64,000 nucleotides of DNA from Persicaria tinctoria (GCA_037127255.1 JBANSL010000004.1:10292001-10356000); one strand, 5' to 3'. Positions 20,478 through 33,434 are shown, numbered from the stretch's first letter. Made by a program: numbers and translations. The notes: generated by a model not told the origin, from the sequence alone.

Positions 20478-22232
20478 ATGTCTGGTGAAGCAAGCGGAGG
20501 ATTTGCACAGGGAAGGTCTACCTTTAGACCACCACTCTTCGTGGGAAACAACTTTGTCCACTGGAGATCCTTGATGAAAATGTTCATTATAGATCAAGAT
20601 CTGGAACTTTGGAACATTATAGAGAATGGTCCGAAGGTTCCAGAGAAAGACGGACCAAATGGAACCAAAGTCGCGAAGAGCGAGGCTGATTACATCCAAG
20701 CGGATCTTGAACTCGTCTCCAAAAACTACAAGGCTATAAACTTACTTTATCGTGGTCTTAGTACTGATGAGTTTAACCGTATTTCATCTTGTAGGTCAGC
20801 TAAAGAGATTTGGGACAAGCTGATTGTCACCTACGAAGGAACCAGTCAAGTGAAGGACACCAAAATCAGCATCTTCCTTCGAAAGTATGAACTCTTCAAA
20901 ATGAAGCCTGATGAGACCATTAAGGCCATGTTCACACGGTTCACGGAAATCACGAACAACCTTGACTCTCTCAGCAAGACCTTTGAGAATGTTGAGAAAG
21001 TGAGGAAGATATTGAGGTGCCTCCCAAAAGACAAATGGGGTCCGAAAGTGACAGCCATAGAAGAAGCCCAGAATCTCACCACTCTACCCCTTGATGACTT
21101 GCTTGGGAAGCTGATCACACATGAGATGATTCTCAATGAAGACGATGGAGAACTTCCAGCAAGCACTAAGAACTTGGCGCTCAAGTCTAAGAAGGATGAG
21201 CCCAAAGATGTGTCTGATTCGGATGATGAGGACGATGATGAGGATGATCCCTTCGATCTCATTACAAGGGGTCTTTCTCGAATCCTCAAGATGAAGAAGC
21301 ATTTCAACAACAAAGATGGATCAGAGTCTTCTAAATTTCGAGGTAAGTCTCAATACAACAAATATGACAAGAAGACTAAACCTTTGTCTTGTTTTGAATG
21401 TGGTGAAACAGATCATCTAGTGAAAGATTGCCCTCAAAAGAAGAAGAGTCAATTCAAGAAAGGTGACTCAGATTCTGATGATGAAAAGGCCAACCTTTGT
21501 CTCATGACCATAGGAGATGAATCCCATGATAAGCAACTTGAGGTAACCGTAAGAGAGCTTATGGCAAGTCCAAAAGAGGTACTATCGGAATTCCTTTCTA
21601 ATATGATTGCCAATGAAGAGAAACTTATTGCTCAAACTAACACTCTTATCAGGAAAACCGTGGACCAGGAAAGAACTATTGAGGAACTGTCTAGGAGGGT
21701 CCAAAGTCTTGAAACTTCTTATTCAGGTCTTGACATTAAAGTCAAGACGCTTGATTTAGAGAAATCTGAACTCAAGCAAGATCTCTCCTCTCTAAGAAAT
21801 GAGCATCATGACTTAGAGAACGAGAAGATCTCCCTGAATAATAAGATTCAAGACCAACAGACAGCCCTTATAAGTTTTACCAAATCCAAAGGCACTCTTG
21901 ATAGGATGTTGGGTGACCAACAAAGTTCTCTAAACAGAAGTGGTATTGGTTACAACCCGAGGTTTTTAAAGAAGCAACACATTACCACTTTTGTAAAGGC
22001 CAAAGGAAGCAGAACCTCTCCTATATGTCACCACTGTGCTAGAAAGGGACATGTAAAAGAGACCTGCCCCTATAGAAGAAAGGATCCTCATATTATTCGC
22101 AATACATTTCCTATTCACTTGAGAAAAGAACGGATAATGCAAGTTTGGGTCCCCAAAGGCACTATTTTACCAAATATGGTTTATCCCAATAAAGGATCTA
22201 AATTTGCTCACTGGTCTAGCCACAAAGGTTGA
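20478..22232 (+). CDS. gag: Sirevirus-like gag protein, 584 residues
   Basis: A complete open frame from the ATG at 20478. Residues 1-230 are a copia gag capsid region (RPPLFVGNNFVHWRSLM, KEIWDKLIVTYEGTSQVKD, ETIKAMFTRFTEITNNL). A CCHC knuckle CFECGETDHLVKDC starts at about residue 305. An acidic stretch (SDSDDEDDDEDDPFD) lies before it. Residues of about 350-480 are rich in heptads of L, I and E and form a coiled coil, a Sirevirus trait. A second knuckle, CHHCARKGHVKETC, is at about residue 518. Gag packages the element RNA in cytoplasmic particles. The stop at 22230-22232 overlaps the next frame. The intact gag suggests it could be mobilised by a related autonomous copy. Confidence 0.88.
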   Translation: MSGEASGGFAQGRSTFRPPLFVGNNFVHWRSLMKMFIIDQDLELWNIIENGPKVPEKDGPNGTKVAKSEADYIQADLELVSKNYKAINLLYRGLSTDEFNRISSCRSAKEIWDKLIVTYEGTSQVKDTKISIFLRKYELFKMKPDETIKAMFTRFTEITNNLDSLSKTFENVEKVRKILRCLPKDKWGPKVTAIEEAQNLTTLPLDDLLGKLITHEMILNEDDGELPASTKNLALKSKKDEPKDVSDSDDEDDDEDDPFDLITRGLSRILKMKKHFNNKDGSESSKFRGKSQYNKYDKKTKPLSCFECGETDHLVKDCPQKKKSQFKKGDSDSDDEKANLCLMTIGDESHDKQLEVTVRELMASPKEVLSEFLSNMIANEEKLIAQTNTLIRKTVDQERTIEELSRRVQSLETSYSGLDIKVKTLDLEKSELKQDLSSLRNEHHDLENEKISLNNKIQDQQTALISFTKSKGTLDRMLGDQQSSLNRSGIGYNPRFLKKQHITTFVKAKGSRTSPICHHCARKGHVKETCPYRRKDPHIIRNTFPIHLRKERIMQVWVPKGTILPNMVYPNKGSKFAHWSSHKG

Positions 22233-22906
22233 TGTTTGTTTTGCAGGAGATCACCAAGGTGAAGGAGCAAAAATGGATTATTGATAGTGGATGCTCGAGG
22301 CATATGAGTGGGAAGAGTTCTCTCTTTCATGATCTAAAGGAGCAATCCACAGGAACAATCACTCTTGGTGACAAAGGAAAGTGCGACATCGTTGGTATTG
22401 GTAGTGTTGGGAGTGATCCTAACCACTGTATTAAAAATGTTTATCTTGTTAATTGTTTGAAGTATAATTTGCTTAGTATTTCTCAACTATGTGATTATGG
22501 TAATGATGTTGGATTTAACAAGAAAAGATGTTTAGTGCGCAGAGAAGATACAGGTGAAATAGTTCTAATTGTCTATCGTTATAACAACATCTATGTCGTG
22601 AATGCTGAGCAAGTGGCACAAGGAAGCTTAACAGTCTAAAGGCTTTGACGGTCGATCCAAAGCTCTGGCACAGGAGACTCGGTCATGTGATTCCACATAC
22701 ACTACAGAAGCTTATGTCCAAAGGGCTTGTAAGAGGACTACCTAAGATGGACTTCAAAGGTATTGATATGTACAAAGCATTCACACGAGGTAAACAAACA
22801 CGTAGCTCTTTCAAACCCAAAAAGGTTTTAAGTACTTCTAGACCCCTTGAACTTTTACATATGGATTTATGTGGTCTTATGCGAGTCAAATCTCCCATGG
22901 TAAAAA
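22229..22906 (+). pseudogene. copia protease and pre-integrase, frameshifted
   Basis: The frame from 22229 carries the aspartic protease motif KWIIDSGCSRHMSG (active DSG codons at 22283-22291) and continues to VAQGSLTV before a stop at 22639. In the next frame DPKLWHRRLGH marks the pre-integrase zinc-binding module, followed by GLVRGLPKM and LELLHMDLCG. Another frame then reads VVDDLSSY, with the first integrase catalytic aspartate. The sequence jumps away directly after, so most of the integrase core is deleted. Frame changes and the deletion rule out function. Confidence 0.82.
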
Positions 22907-22934
22907 GTACATGCTTATTGTTGTTGATGATTTA

Positions 22935-23635
22935 TCAAGTTATATTTGATGAATGCAATGACGGTTCTTTAAGTGAAAGTGTTTCAAATTTAGATCTTAA
23001 CAGCCATACAGAGAATGAGGATAGTGATGATGCTGCTACCATGAACACAGAGAAGAGGAACATGCAGGATCATATTCTCAACACTGAAGAATTGGCCCAA
23101 GGTGTTGAAGATTCGTCCAAAGCCCTTGGTGTCCAATCCAACAGTGTTGAAACGTCAGAAACTGCTGTAACTGAACCTAACAGACCACGGAGTCAGATGT
23201 ACCACAAATCAATCCTACTGGTGTGACGAATCAAGGAGCTGAGACTAGCAAAAGGAAATTCAAATACTCCTCATCACACTCATTAAAGGATATCATTTCT
23301 GACCCTACTTCTAGTGTTCAAACTCGTTCTAAACTTAAAGATCTTTGTGCTTTTCACGCGTTTGTTTCTCTTATTGAACCAAAGAAGGTAGACGAGGCAT
23401 TTCAAGAGCCATACTGGATCATTGCCATGCAAAGTGAGCTTAACGAATTTGAAAGGAACAAAGTCTGGACCTTGAAGCCTAGGTCAAAGCATCAATCAGT
23501 CATTGGCACACGATGGGTATTTCGGAACAAGCTAGATGAGAATGGTAAGATCGTGAGGAACAAAGCAAAGCTTGTTGCTCAAGGCTACAGTCAAGAGGAA
23601 GCATTCAAGGACCAAACATATTGATGTAAGGCATC
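22935..23635 (+). pseudogene. copia pol remnant: linker and first part of reverse transcriptase
   Basis: After the integrase deletion an acidic linker reads about 95 codons (SHTENEDSDDAATMNTE), then a frame change leads into reverse transcriptase with EPYWIIAMQSELNEFERNKV and GTRWVFRNKLDENGKIVRNK up to LVAQGYSQEE. There the sequence jumps to the end of RNase H. The YVDD catalytic block and most of RNase H are gone. Confidence 0.8.
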
Positions 23636-23793
23636 ATTTCATTAGAGACCATGTCGAAAAAGGTGATGTGTCCATATCATTTATTTCAACTGATTATCAA
23701 TGGACTGACATTTTTACTAAGACTTTGGCAGAGGACAGGTTCACCTTCATTAGACATGAGATCGGAATGCTTAACAGAGATGCACTTTCGTAG
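23620..23793 (+). pseudogene. copia RNase H C-terminal end
   Basis: The frame reads TKHIDVRHHFIRDHVEKG and TDIFTKTLAEDRF, the typical end of copia RNase H. It is fused to the truncated reverse transcriptase and ends at a TAG at 23791-23793. Confidence 0.82.
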
Positions 23794-24366
23794 GGGGGGC
23801 TTTCCCTTTACGAAAGATAAACTCTACTCGGTGTGTCAAGATCCTTGAACCTCATTTCAAAGGTTGTGAACTGAATGGTAGAGCACATATAACGGATCAT
23901 ATATTTGGCTAATATCTTATTAGATATTTGATCAAATATAGTTTTTATGATTTTTAACCTTCTTTATGCAGTTCACATATTATTCTCTGAAAAATCTTTT
24001 ATCCGAGTGCATTTTATTTATGGAATTTTTTAAATCAGATAAATCTTCTCTTGCCTTTAAGATTTGAAAGGAACTTTTGAATTTTGAATTATTTTGGTAA
24101 GTCTGATTTTGGTAACTATTTTTAAACTCCTCCCTTTGTTGAAAGACAAAAAGGGGGAGATGATTTGATGATGGTTTAGACTTTAAAACTGTTTGGGTCT
24201 TGGAAGACCTTGTTTTTGTTTTACTTTGTTGGATGTTTTTCATGTTAATCTTATGATCCAACATTCGTCTAACCCATGCAGGTACTTAGTCCGATTGTGC
24301 TTATGATATATCTGTTTGACTAAGTTGCAGGGATGCACAGGTTTTGTCTTTCATCAAGGGGGAGAT
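23794..24366 (+). other. Sirevirus-like 3' non-coding region with two purine tracts
   Basis: No ORF is supported on the sense strand. AAAAAGGGGGAGATG lies at about 24149-24163, in the GACAAAAAGGGGGAG context typical of Sireviruses. The tract used at the LTR, AAGGGGGAGAT, ends at 24366. Confidence 0.7.
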
Positions 24367-25397
24367 TGATAACTCCACTCCCTTTGATGGAAATCGGAAT
24401 CAGTTTCAAAGGCCTTGACAGTCTGTTCGTGTCAAAGGTCTTGGAGTTTTAACAGTATTGATGAAATAAAAAACCTGCTCTATATGTTATTATGTCCGAA
24501 TATTATATTATGTTATTATATGCTTCCATATTATTATTATATATTCACTAACCTTTCAGGAAGCTATTTGAATTATATCTCCTTCCTTAAGCGTTCAAAG
24601 CTGAGAAAGATCAAATCGAGATCATGGCTTCCGAAGTTTCCAAAGATAGAAGATTGCGCTCAAGCCATGATCCTCTCTTAGCCGTTGGAGAAGATTCCTT
24701 CCTCAAGTGGCACCGATGATCTTCAGTATATAAAGGAGATGAAGAAGAGAGAGAGGACTGACGCACTTCAAGAATATCATTGCACAATCAGCTCTCAAGT
24801 TTACGTTCTCTCTTCAGCGTGTTCTCTCTGCTTGTTCTTAAGAGTCTTATATTTTGTTTCAAAGCATTTGAGAGATACACAGTGAGCTTATAGGATATAT
24901 TTCGAGAGAGTGTTATACTCAGGAGTTTGTAACTCAGGAAGTTGACACTAGGCGATTGATTCACTAAGTGTAAGAGGATTGTACTAGATAGCATAGAGAG
25001 GTGGGGCTCTTCTAGATTGGTCTAGGACTCCAAGGGAACGTGAGTTGACTAGATTGCAATTGTATAGGAGAGAGGCTTCTCGGGGAGCTACTAGGATCCT
25101 AAGCTTTGTGAATCAATAAAAGCCGGTTGAATCCTAGGGTTGTGGAAGAACCCTAGGCGGGGATGTAGGCCAAGTTCGTGCCGAACCTCGTTAACAGTTC
25201 GTTGCGTCCTTTACTTACTGCTTTACCTTATTTCCGCACTTGGTTCGAATTGTTTAACTTTGTGATTCAGGTTTTCTCAAAAGGTTTGGCACGAGCTTCA
25301 AAAGCCTTGAGACTTTCTGCGAAAAACGGGCATACTCTATTCAACCCCCTTTCTAGAGTATTTCTATATTACTTTGTTTTAAATTATCGAACCTTCA
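24367..25397 (+). repeat. Sirevirus-like 3' LTR
   Basis: 1031 bp, near-identical to the 5' LTR of 1032 bp, followed by the target duplication GCCTC. Confidence 0.92.
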
Positions 25398-25402
25398 GCC
25401 TC

Positions 25403-28400
25403 AAATATATACAAGTCATATTCATGCTCTAAGTCATATTCATCATTTAATATATCAATAATCATGCTTGCCAACAATATGATAACACAGTATTATCTCA
25501 TGTATCATATCACAACACATCATATCATGCTTCTAAAACAACATAGCAGAGCAGCAATATATCATGATAACATTTGTCACTATCAACTAGATTCCAATAT
25601 TGCATAACAACATGTAATATCATTCTGGATCCGATTCATCATAGTTGCTATCTAACATCATGCCATCAAATTAAATCACACAATCAAGAAAATTCTCACG
25701 TCATACCAGTCAAAATATAATACAATCCCCACTCGCCCATCTTCACACTCACGCCAAGACTAATCTTCTTCTAGACTCGCCGACGTCGACTCGGACAAAA
25801 TTCCCTAAAGAAATCTCAATTCATTTTGACACTCCAATCTCACCTCTCATTCCACCAAGCACTACCTCGCACCATCCACCTATAAGAACTCGCTCCTATC
25901 TCTAACCTCACGCCCGAGTACCCCCTTATACTATGTACTGAATACTCTCAAGGGTCATTTCTTACACTCTCACACTTCACAAGACATCTCAAACATCATG
26001 CCCAGCTAACCATACCCCCACCGAAAATTTACCCAAAAGCTTAATAGAATCACCCAAGCATTGCCTCTCATAAATCCCAACACTCACTCTGTCTCTCCTA
26101 AGCCTACATCTCTCTTGCGACTCATCTTATAACATCCCTGATCATCCTAATCACTCAAGCTCTTTCACCACTCTTCTACCACGCTACCAATGACCTCACC
26201 CACAGGTTTAAGGAAGAAGCAATAATGAAAATCATCAACCATAAGGTCTACAACATGTCAACTAGCAGTTATAAACATAACATCATGAGTTCAACGAGTT
26301 TCAGTTTACCATCATGCTCAATAATCATTGCAAACATCATATATGAACATAATGAAGTCAAGCTAACATGTTGCATTATAAACTTATCCGATACAATTCA
26401 TGCTTCTTAACATATGTAGTCCACATTTTACAGGCAAAGGAATTCAATCATGCTTAGCAACTTAGGGTAGCAACACGCCAAGACATCATGGTACATGAGA
26501 TCTATAAGTCATCAAATCATATCATCATAGACAACAGGCAATCAGGCAATGGTCATTATCAAGTCAGCACATCAACATATAAATCTCATCGCTAGGTCAG
26601 TGCAATATCGCCGTCAACAAATTCAAAAGGGTTAGCAATTCGAACGGAGAACAATCCCGCTTGCAAGTCATATCGTACACAGTAACCATGATTCTCGATG
26701 CGTGCTCGTCCCGCCGACATCATAGACCCTGAGGCCCGTGGGTTATGGGCCCACACTTCCGCCACACTGCTCTATCGCTATGCAACTTCTTTTCTCTTTC
26801 AAGCAGTCGCTCACCCAATGTATCGCGCATGAATCCAAGTTAGCAAAGATAGGGGAGTGACAAGGACAGACAACCCGATGTTCCTTTCGGAAACAACCAT
26901 AGGTTAAGCTAAAGATGACAAGACTAGGGGCTAGACTCCGACCCAAGAGTACAACGATGCCCTTATGGAAGTCTATTAGGTTACAACCGTGACAAGCAAC
27001 AAGAATTCATCATGGAGCATACCAGGCACATTAATCCACACTAACATGTACCTATCCCAAGGAAAACAACATGCGTATTCATCCCAAAAGACACAATCAA
27101 GTCCTACATTGATGCATGTGAGACGGGCAAGCAGTTTATTATTACATGAAAGCATATATGCCTAGTAATTTCAAGCAAATCACGTGGAGCAAGTAATGGT
27201 CATGCGAGGTTTAACGAGGACGACAAGTATCATGTATGTGAACAATGAACGAGCATGGTATACACATCAACAAATGGGATCAAATATAGCATGGTGAGGT
27301 ACATCATAACAATCAAACTAAGCATCATACGAGAATACATAAGGGCGACATAGTAATCATCACATCTAACAACAAGGATAATATAATAGGTTAAGAATAG
27401 CATGTAATCATACGACGGGATACATTTAGAAGCACATGTCTTACATGATACTAGCAACACATGATGTGATACAAGCACAGTCAAGAGTCATTAAAAGAGG
27501 GTTAACAGAATGTTCACGAAACATGAGGCATCATCAAAAGTAACAAGAAGGACATCATGGGTAATAGATTATAATCATGCTAAGAACAAACCATCATAGG
27601 ACACATAAATGTACAATAGTTATCAAATCATAGAAAAGGTACAACATGTAATCGTTTAGCGAGTAATATTGGAAATCATAAACCCTACGGGATACTACCA
27701 GCACATATCGAATCATGACCACAATCACGGTAACTCGACTAAATTCATTCTAACATTCATGTGTCCTACGTATGTGAAGACATGATATATCGTGGTGTGT
27801 GATCATGCGATGTGCCAAGTCTTACATTCATGCAAGTGCGAGATGATAAAACAGAGTAATAGGGAATCACTACCAGGAGGTAACATGTAAGCATGCCAAG
27901 ATAACCATCACGAAAAGCAAGTCGCTCATCGAATTCAACATCAGTCTAATCATGAGTAAAACCCTAAGATGATATGAAAAAGGAGAAGCACACTGTCAGG
28001 GACCTAGCTCAAGAGAAAATCAGCAACAACCTAGGCAAGATACAAGTTCACACAACTCACAACTGGGGATCCTACATGATGCTAAAAGCTCAATATAACG
28101 TACGATACATGCATGCAACTAATCATGACAATGCGTGAGAAATCACTCAATCATATTCCACGATATAGAAGCATGAGAAAAGTTAAATGATGCATAATAC
28201 GAGTCTAAGTAATGGGTAATATGATTATAATGCAGGGCATGAGTGCAGATCAACACATACTAGGATGAAACATGCATTCACCAAGACTAAATTATACCAC
28301 ATACTCTCCATCCAAAGCACGTAATCATACAACAATATTAACTTGCAAGATCATCAATAATAGTCAATTTAACGAATACAAAATAGATGGGGATGCTACA

Positions 28401-29570
28401 TATTCTCGTCACAAGGAGTAATAAGCATTGACACGTCAACATCAATCATGCTAAGGCGATCATGTACAAGCATTCGTACAGGGAGGATTAGATCACACTA
28501 TTATTAACCTAATACAGGAGGAAATAACGATCATGCAGGTTAATATCATATGGTTCATGCTTCCAATCAATCATACGATCTATGGGCCAAGTAAACATGC
28601 TATAACAACAAACAATCATGATATAAGGCAAGACACAATGCGAGACTTGAGCAAGGTAACTAACCACAACATGAGCTTAAACAATAAAACCATGACAGAA
28701 GGCAAGACATAACATGAGCAACTTCTTACTAATGATCATTGGCAATTACATGCGGGGGATTACAAAATCATGTCATGTAATTCAGAGAGAGTCACCATTA
28801 CAACCGGACAAAGATCCTTAAGGGCAACCATTGACCTTTCCCGGCTCACTTATCACCCCTCTTTCCCGTGGGACTTTGGTACGACTCTTTGGGGTAAGAA
28901 AATAAAGGCTGACCATCATATGAATCAAGGAGGACAACCCCATGACACCTTACTTTTGACTCAAAATGTCATCAAGAACCACCTTTTAATACTCACTCAG
29001 AGAATCTTCATATCCACACATGATTCCGACACAATTGTTTACCAACCCAATTTCCCGTGGAAGACACTGACATCCCGAAAAAGGCTAGATAGAACAATCA
29101 AGGGGTTAACATAGTGGAAGGGGCTGTTCCACACAAGTTGGGTTTGACCACACAGAAACAAGGGTACTCCCGCTATCCCGTTTTCACAGATCAGTCAATA
29201 CACATTTCATAGTTAAGGCATCCAAATCAGATCTCTAGCATAGGAAGCATTCATCACAGAATCGGTTAATAACACTCATAATCATCTCCTTGGAAACTTC
29301 CAAACCCATCTGTAAAGAGCAAGCTAGTATTTTGCATACCCACTCCCGACTACACCCAATGGGGTGGTCTAACGCCTTTACTACCCTCTCGTTCCCCGTT
29401 TGGTCGGTTTTCCTCTTTTATTACAAGTCGAGTTCATTACTTAGTCCAATTTTGATTAGGCATCTTAAGTTCATTTTGCCCTTTTTATAACACTTTCAAA
29501 TCATTTGAAATTCATGGGCGGTTTTCCAAACATAAACTCGACCCTTTTGTACCCGGATTGCACAACCTCA
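25403..29570 (-). other. LARD-like internal region, 5' part, non-coding
   Basis: About 4.2 kb of A/C-rich DNA with very frequent ATCATG, CATCAT and ACATG words and no credible ORF on either strand. In the part nearest the primer site TTTCCCGTGG recurs (about 28863 and 29050). The largest open frame, 114 codons at 28770-29114, is on the wrong strand for the element and has no recognisable domain. Confidence 0.65.
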
Positions 29571-29582
29571 GCTCTGATACCA
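29571..29582 (-). other. Primer binding site of the LARD-like element, tRNA-iMet
   Basis: The minus strand reads TGGTATCAGAGC four bases inside the LTR end GTTACA. This fixes the orientation of the element. Confidence 0.85.
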
Positions 29583-29586
29583 TCTT

Positions 29587-30959
29587 TGTAACGGCCCAGA
29601 ATTATAATTTCCGGGTTACGTTTCAAGGGATGAAAACCCTTGTTCGGATCTTGCAATCCAGGTACGGGTCGAGGTTTCAAACTCATTTCAAAGGTCAGTA
29701 GAAAGAGGGATTTCAAACCCTAAAGTATCGTAGGGCCGTTGGGTACCCTTAACCTGTCCTAAGACTATGTCGCGGAAACCATTTCAAACGGAAGTAAAGC
29801 GGAAGTAAAGTACAGGTACAAGTGCCACGGCGGAGCCGGGTCAAAACGGAGTCAAAAGTATAATTCCAAAACAATATAATCAGAGTCTGGTGAAGTCTAT
29901 AACTCCAGCGCTCACTCTCCGCCGACAAAATGACCCGCGCAATAAGCAAACAGCACCGATAGGATGAACATAAATAATTCCTAAAAAAATTGATTTGGGG
30001 CGGGATCAGATTGATGCCCACTTAACTCTGCATCTCAACCATAAGCACACATATACGCTATACCTAATAAAGATGCTCTAATGCAGTACGGAATTCAAAC
30101 ACACTAGCATGCTCCTAGTTCATAATAATGTGCAGAATATTGTAAAGGGCCCAAGACAATGCCAAGTGGCATATCCCTCTCCTACCTCCACCCCTTCCGA
30201 CAGGCGGAGACTGGCCAGCTCGTGAATGCATTCATTCATAATTGGGCGGCACGCATGCCTAACCCGCTCCACAATAAAGCCCGCAGGCATATCATAATAT
30301 AAGGAAGTACTCGATTGACTCAGGGTACCCGATGAGGCTGGGCTACCCTATGACCCTAGCAAAGACTTCTAGGACTATCACAGATAACGGCCGTTCTGTT
30401 TACATACGCACAAAGAAATAGAACGCTCAACGATCGATGCAACCTAGCATGGTACTACATGGCATGCTGATCATGAATGCAAGCACCTAGTATATCATGC
30501 ACCTAAAGCAGGGAATAGCTCTATTCAATCTGAGTAAGCTCCAAAGAGACTTACCTGAAAATGCAGAACAGCAAGATAACACAAGCAAGGGCCCAAATGC
30601 AAGTCCAAAGCAATCCAAAAGCAATACACCTATCATCAAGCCATTTTCATAAGCTACTGATCCAACATTCTCACACACACGAACCCGAGTTCTCAATATC
30701 CTTAAAACCAATCGACAGTAAAACCATTTATGAAAACCTTTCCGATACGATCAACATCAACCCAAAATCATTCTTCAAATCAAACCCCGTTGATAAAATT
30801 GTACCAACCATATTTTTTCCAAACTCTTAAATCCCAAGTTAAGTCAACTCATATTCTAGATAATTTCAATTCACACTTGTCCGAATCAAGAGGAAGTATA
30901 AATTTTCTAAGTCAACCCCCAAATCTTGTTTTATCAAAATATTCCGGCATTTTGGTTTC
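29587..30959 (-). repeat. LARD-like 5' LTR, distal segment
   Basis: Matches 14884-16256. Interrupted at 30959 by the Athila-like element. With 40505-42381 it totals 3250 bp, exactly the length of the other LTR. Confidence 0.92.
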
Positions 30960-33264
30960 TGTTGTGAGAAGAATCTGCCATGTTTTACAGTAACTTTTAT
31001 ATTGATTTCTGTATACATTTCATACATTTGGGCTAAGATAGGGCAGGATCTGTGTAGTTTATGCTTATTTGTCACAATTAGGGAATCTACACCAGTTTCT
31101 GTTTAATTCGCAGAAATCGAGGCGTTTACAGCAATTCTACAGAAGGTCGGAAAAACCCGGAAAATCACTACAGAAGTCCAAGGTCAAAGCAGCAGAACAA
31201 GTCTAGGAGTCAGGTCTACTCGATCTCGAGTAAGTCTACTCGACCTAGACAAGACTTGGCCGACCAACCTTGATCGACAAGACCTGATCGAGCAAGCCAG
31301 ACAACCCAGACTCTGGGACCTTACTCGATCTCGATGAGCCACTGGTCGAGGTCGACAAAAAAAAACCCTAAGTCATGCCCGGAGTCGACGAGGAGAAGAG
31401 CTGCCCGAGAAGCCGAGGACGAGAAGCCGAGCACCGGATCTACTCGATCTCGACGAACCTTTATCGAGATCGACAAGAGACCTAGAGCAAGTCCGAGGAG
31501 GAGTCCTCGACAAGCCCACCAGAGCCTTCTCCAACGAACCCTGGTCGATCTCGAGGAGCAGTTGGTCGAGATCGACGAGCCCGAGTCCAGATCCGAAGCC
31601 CATCGAGGAAAGACGCTCGAGAAACCCTAGTCGGCGAGCCAGTCTACTCGACATCGACAAGGGTTACTCGAGGTCGACAAGCACCAGGAGCCCAGTCCGA
31701 GCCACATCGAGCACACCAACCCGAGGAAGTCCACTCGACGAGCCACCCTTGTCGAGGTCGACGAAGCTTCCTCGAAGTCGACTAGAGCCGGTTCCAGAAA
31801 CTTCTCGACGTGGCCTGTCCGAGTAGAGTTGGGATTCCTTGGTGCCGAAGGCGGAAGATTCTATCCCGATCTATCAAAGTCTATCCATGGAAGACGAAAT
31901 CCATCATCATGAAGACTTTCCTACTTTAGTTTTATCTCTTTCCTTATGGATTTAATTCCATTTAAACATTTATTTATCATTAAGGCTTTTTAGATAGAAA
32001 TTAGATATAGATAAAAGATCTTTTCCTAGATTAGCTAGGGAAGGATAGCGATAAATAAATCCCATGGGGCTCAGTTTTATTCATTCAATTTTCGAAGAGA
32101 AGTAGTTAGTTCCATTCAGATACAGTTAGGAGTTTGAGGTTTTTAAGGTTTCGGCGGTTTACGAAAGTTGATTGCCGGGATTGTAAAGTCTTGGAATTTA
32201 GTTTTTAATGCAAGTTTCTTTCATCAATTCAATGTCTGTTATTGCGATGAGGAGTGAGTAGTCCACCCACTTCTGGGGCTGGGGTGAGCCCGACGGTGGC
32301 CATGTGAGGCGATGCGATAAAGGTCAGATCTTTTTGTGCAATTCATCTTCTATCCCTATGAGCATAATTCTTTTGCGAGAGTTGAAGGTGATCCTTGTTT
32401 GTATTATTGAAGCGAAAGTGATCTTAATGCAACTTGGATTAATTATGTGAAAAAGGGTTAGTAACAATTAGGGTTTATGCGAGAGCCTCTATATTCCTAT
32501 TTGTTAATGACGAAAGTTATTTGATGGAAAACATGATCTTTTATGCCTTTATGTGTTGTTTTGCATGGTTATCGTTGTGGTGTTGAAACCCTAGCCTTGG
32601 AGGTCCTTTTATATATTGAGTTTATTTTCTGTCAAACAGCTGAGTTTGGGTTTTGAGCAATTGCAATTTAATTTCCTTTAAATTTCTGTTCTTGTCGACA
32701 TAGAGTAGAGTTTCGTCGATCTCGAGTTGGCCTTAGTCGAGATCGAGTAGGACCAGTCTAGGTCGAGTTGAAGTTTCTGTCTCTTGTCGATTTTCAAGTT
32801 TCTGTCTTTACCTTTCTTCGTCGAAGTCGAGTACCTCTTGTCGAGGTCGAGTTGCCCTTGCCGGGATTTCTTGTCTGCTGTGATTGTCGACTTGCTGTTG
32901 TCGATTGCCGTGGTCGATCTCGAGTAAGAGTTTGTCGAGATCGACAAGACTGTTACTTTGCTTTTAGTTTCTGTTGTTTTCGTCTTTGCTTTGCATTTCT
33001 GTCTTTTAGTTTCTTTTTGTTTTAGTTGCCCTTGCCGGGTTTATTTGTTTCTTTCTTTTCTGCTTCTGTGTTTGTTTTTGTGTTTTTCTGCTGCTGTTGT
33101 GAGAATCTGATAGCTACCTGAGAACTGCTGACGTGCTTCCTCGTGGATTCGATCCTGACTTTTCTCTTACTACAACGGGAGGAAGTCTTGTAATTATTTG
33201 ATGAGACAGGGGAGTCGTTCTAAACCATATTCTATTCTATACTTGACTTACTCCTGCAACAACA
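30960..33264 (+). repeat. Athila-like 5' LTR with TCGA-rich arrays
   Basis: 2305 bp. Two dense clusters of TCGAGRTCGAC-like words lie at about 31205-31805 and 32695-32945, in both orientations. Short conserved ORFs in the LTR read peptides such as LVDLDQLLLEIDQ, an effect of these repeats. Confidence 0.92.
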
Positions 33265-33267
33265 AAT

Positions 33268-33285
33268 TGGCGCCGTTGCCGGGGA
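33268..33285 (+). other. Primer binding site, tRNA-Asp
   Basis: TGGCGCCGTTGCCGGGGA three bases after the LTR fits the 3' end of plant tRNA-Asp(GUC). Confidence 0.85.
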
Positions 33286-33434
33286 GGCAATCAATCGCGC
33301 CTTAGGTAGTCAGTTCTCACTGTTTCTTTGAGTTAGTTTGCAGGTGTATTCGTCGTTCTGGTCAAACACCTGAGTTTAACGCTTTAGACGAACCGGAACG
33401 CCTATTCCACATCCGAGCTAAACTACAAAGAGCC

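Larger units (their letters stand above)
19388..25397 (+). mobile_element. Sirevirus-like Ty1/copia element nested in the LARD-like element
   Basis: LTRs at 19388-20419 and 24367-25397 are flanked by the target duplication GCCTC (19383-19387 and 25398-25402). TGGTATCAGAGC after the 5' LTR matches initiator tRNA-Met. The gag has a CCHC knuckle plus a long coiled coil, and a GACAAAAAGGGGGAGATG motif lies near the 3' end; both are hallmarks of Sireviruses. The pol region has two large deletions, so the element is non-autonomous. LTRs differ at about six positions. Confidence 0.92.

Noticed and set aside
28770..29114. 114-codon ORF in the LARD-like internal region
   Set aside because: It is on the strand opposite to the element and shows no gag or pol motif.
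31334..31660. ORFs in the Athila-like LTR reading SRSTKK or LVDLDQ peptides
   Set aside because: They are produced by the TCGA word array, overlap on both strands, and lack a conserved start or domain.
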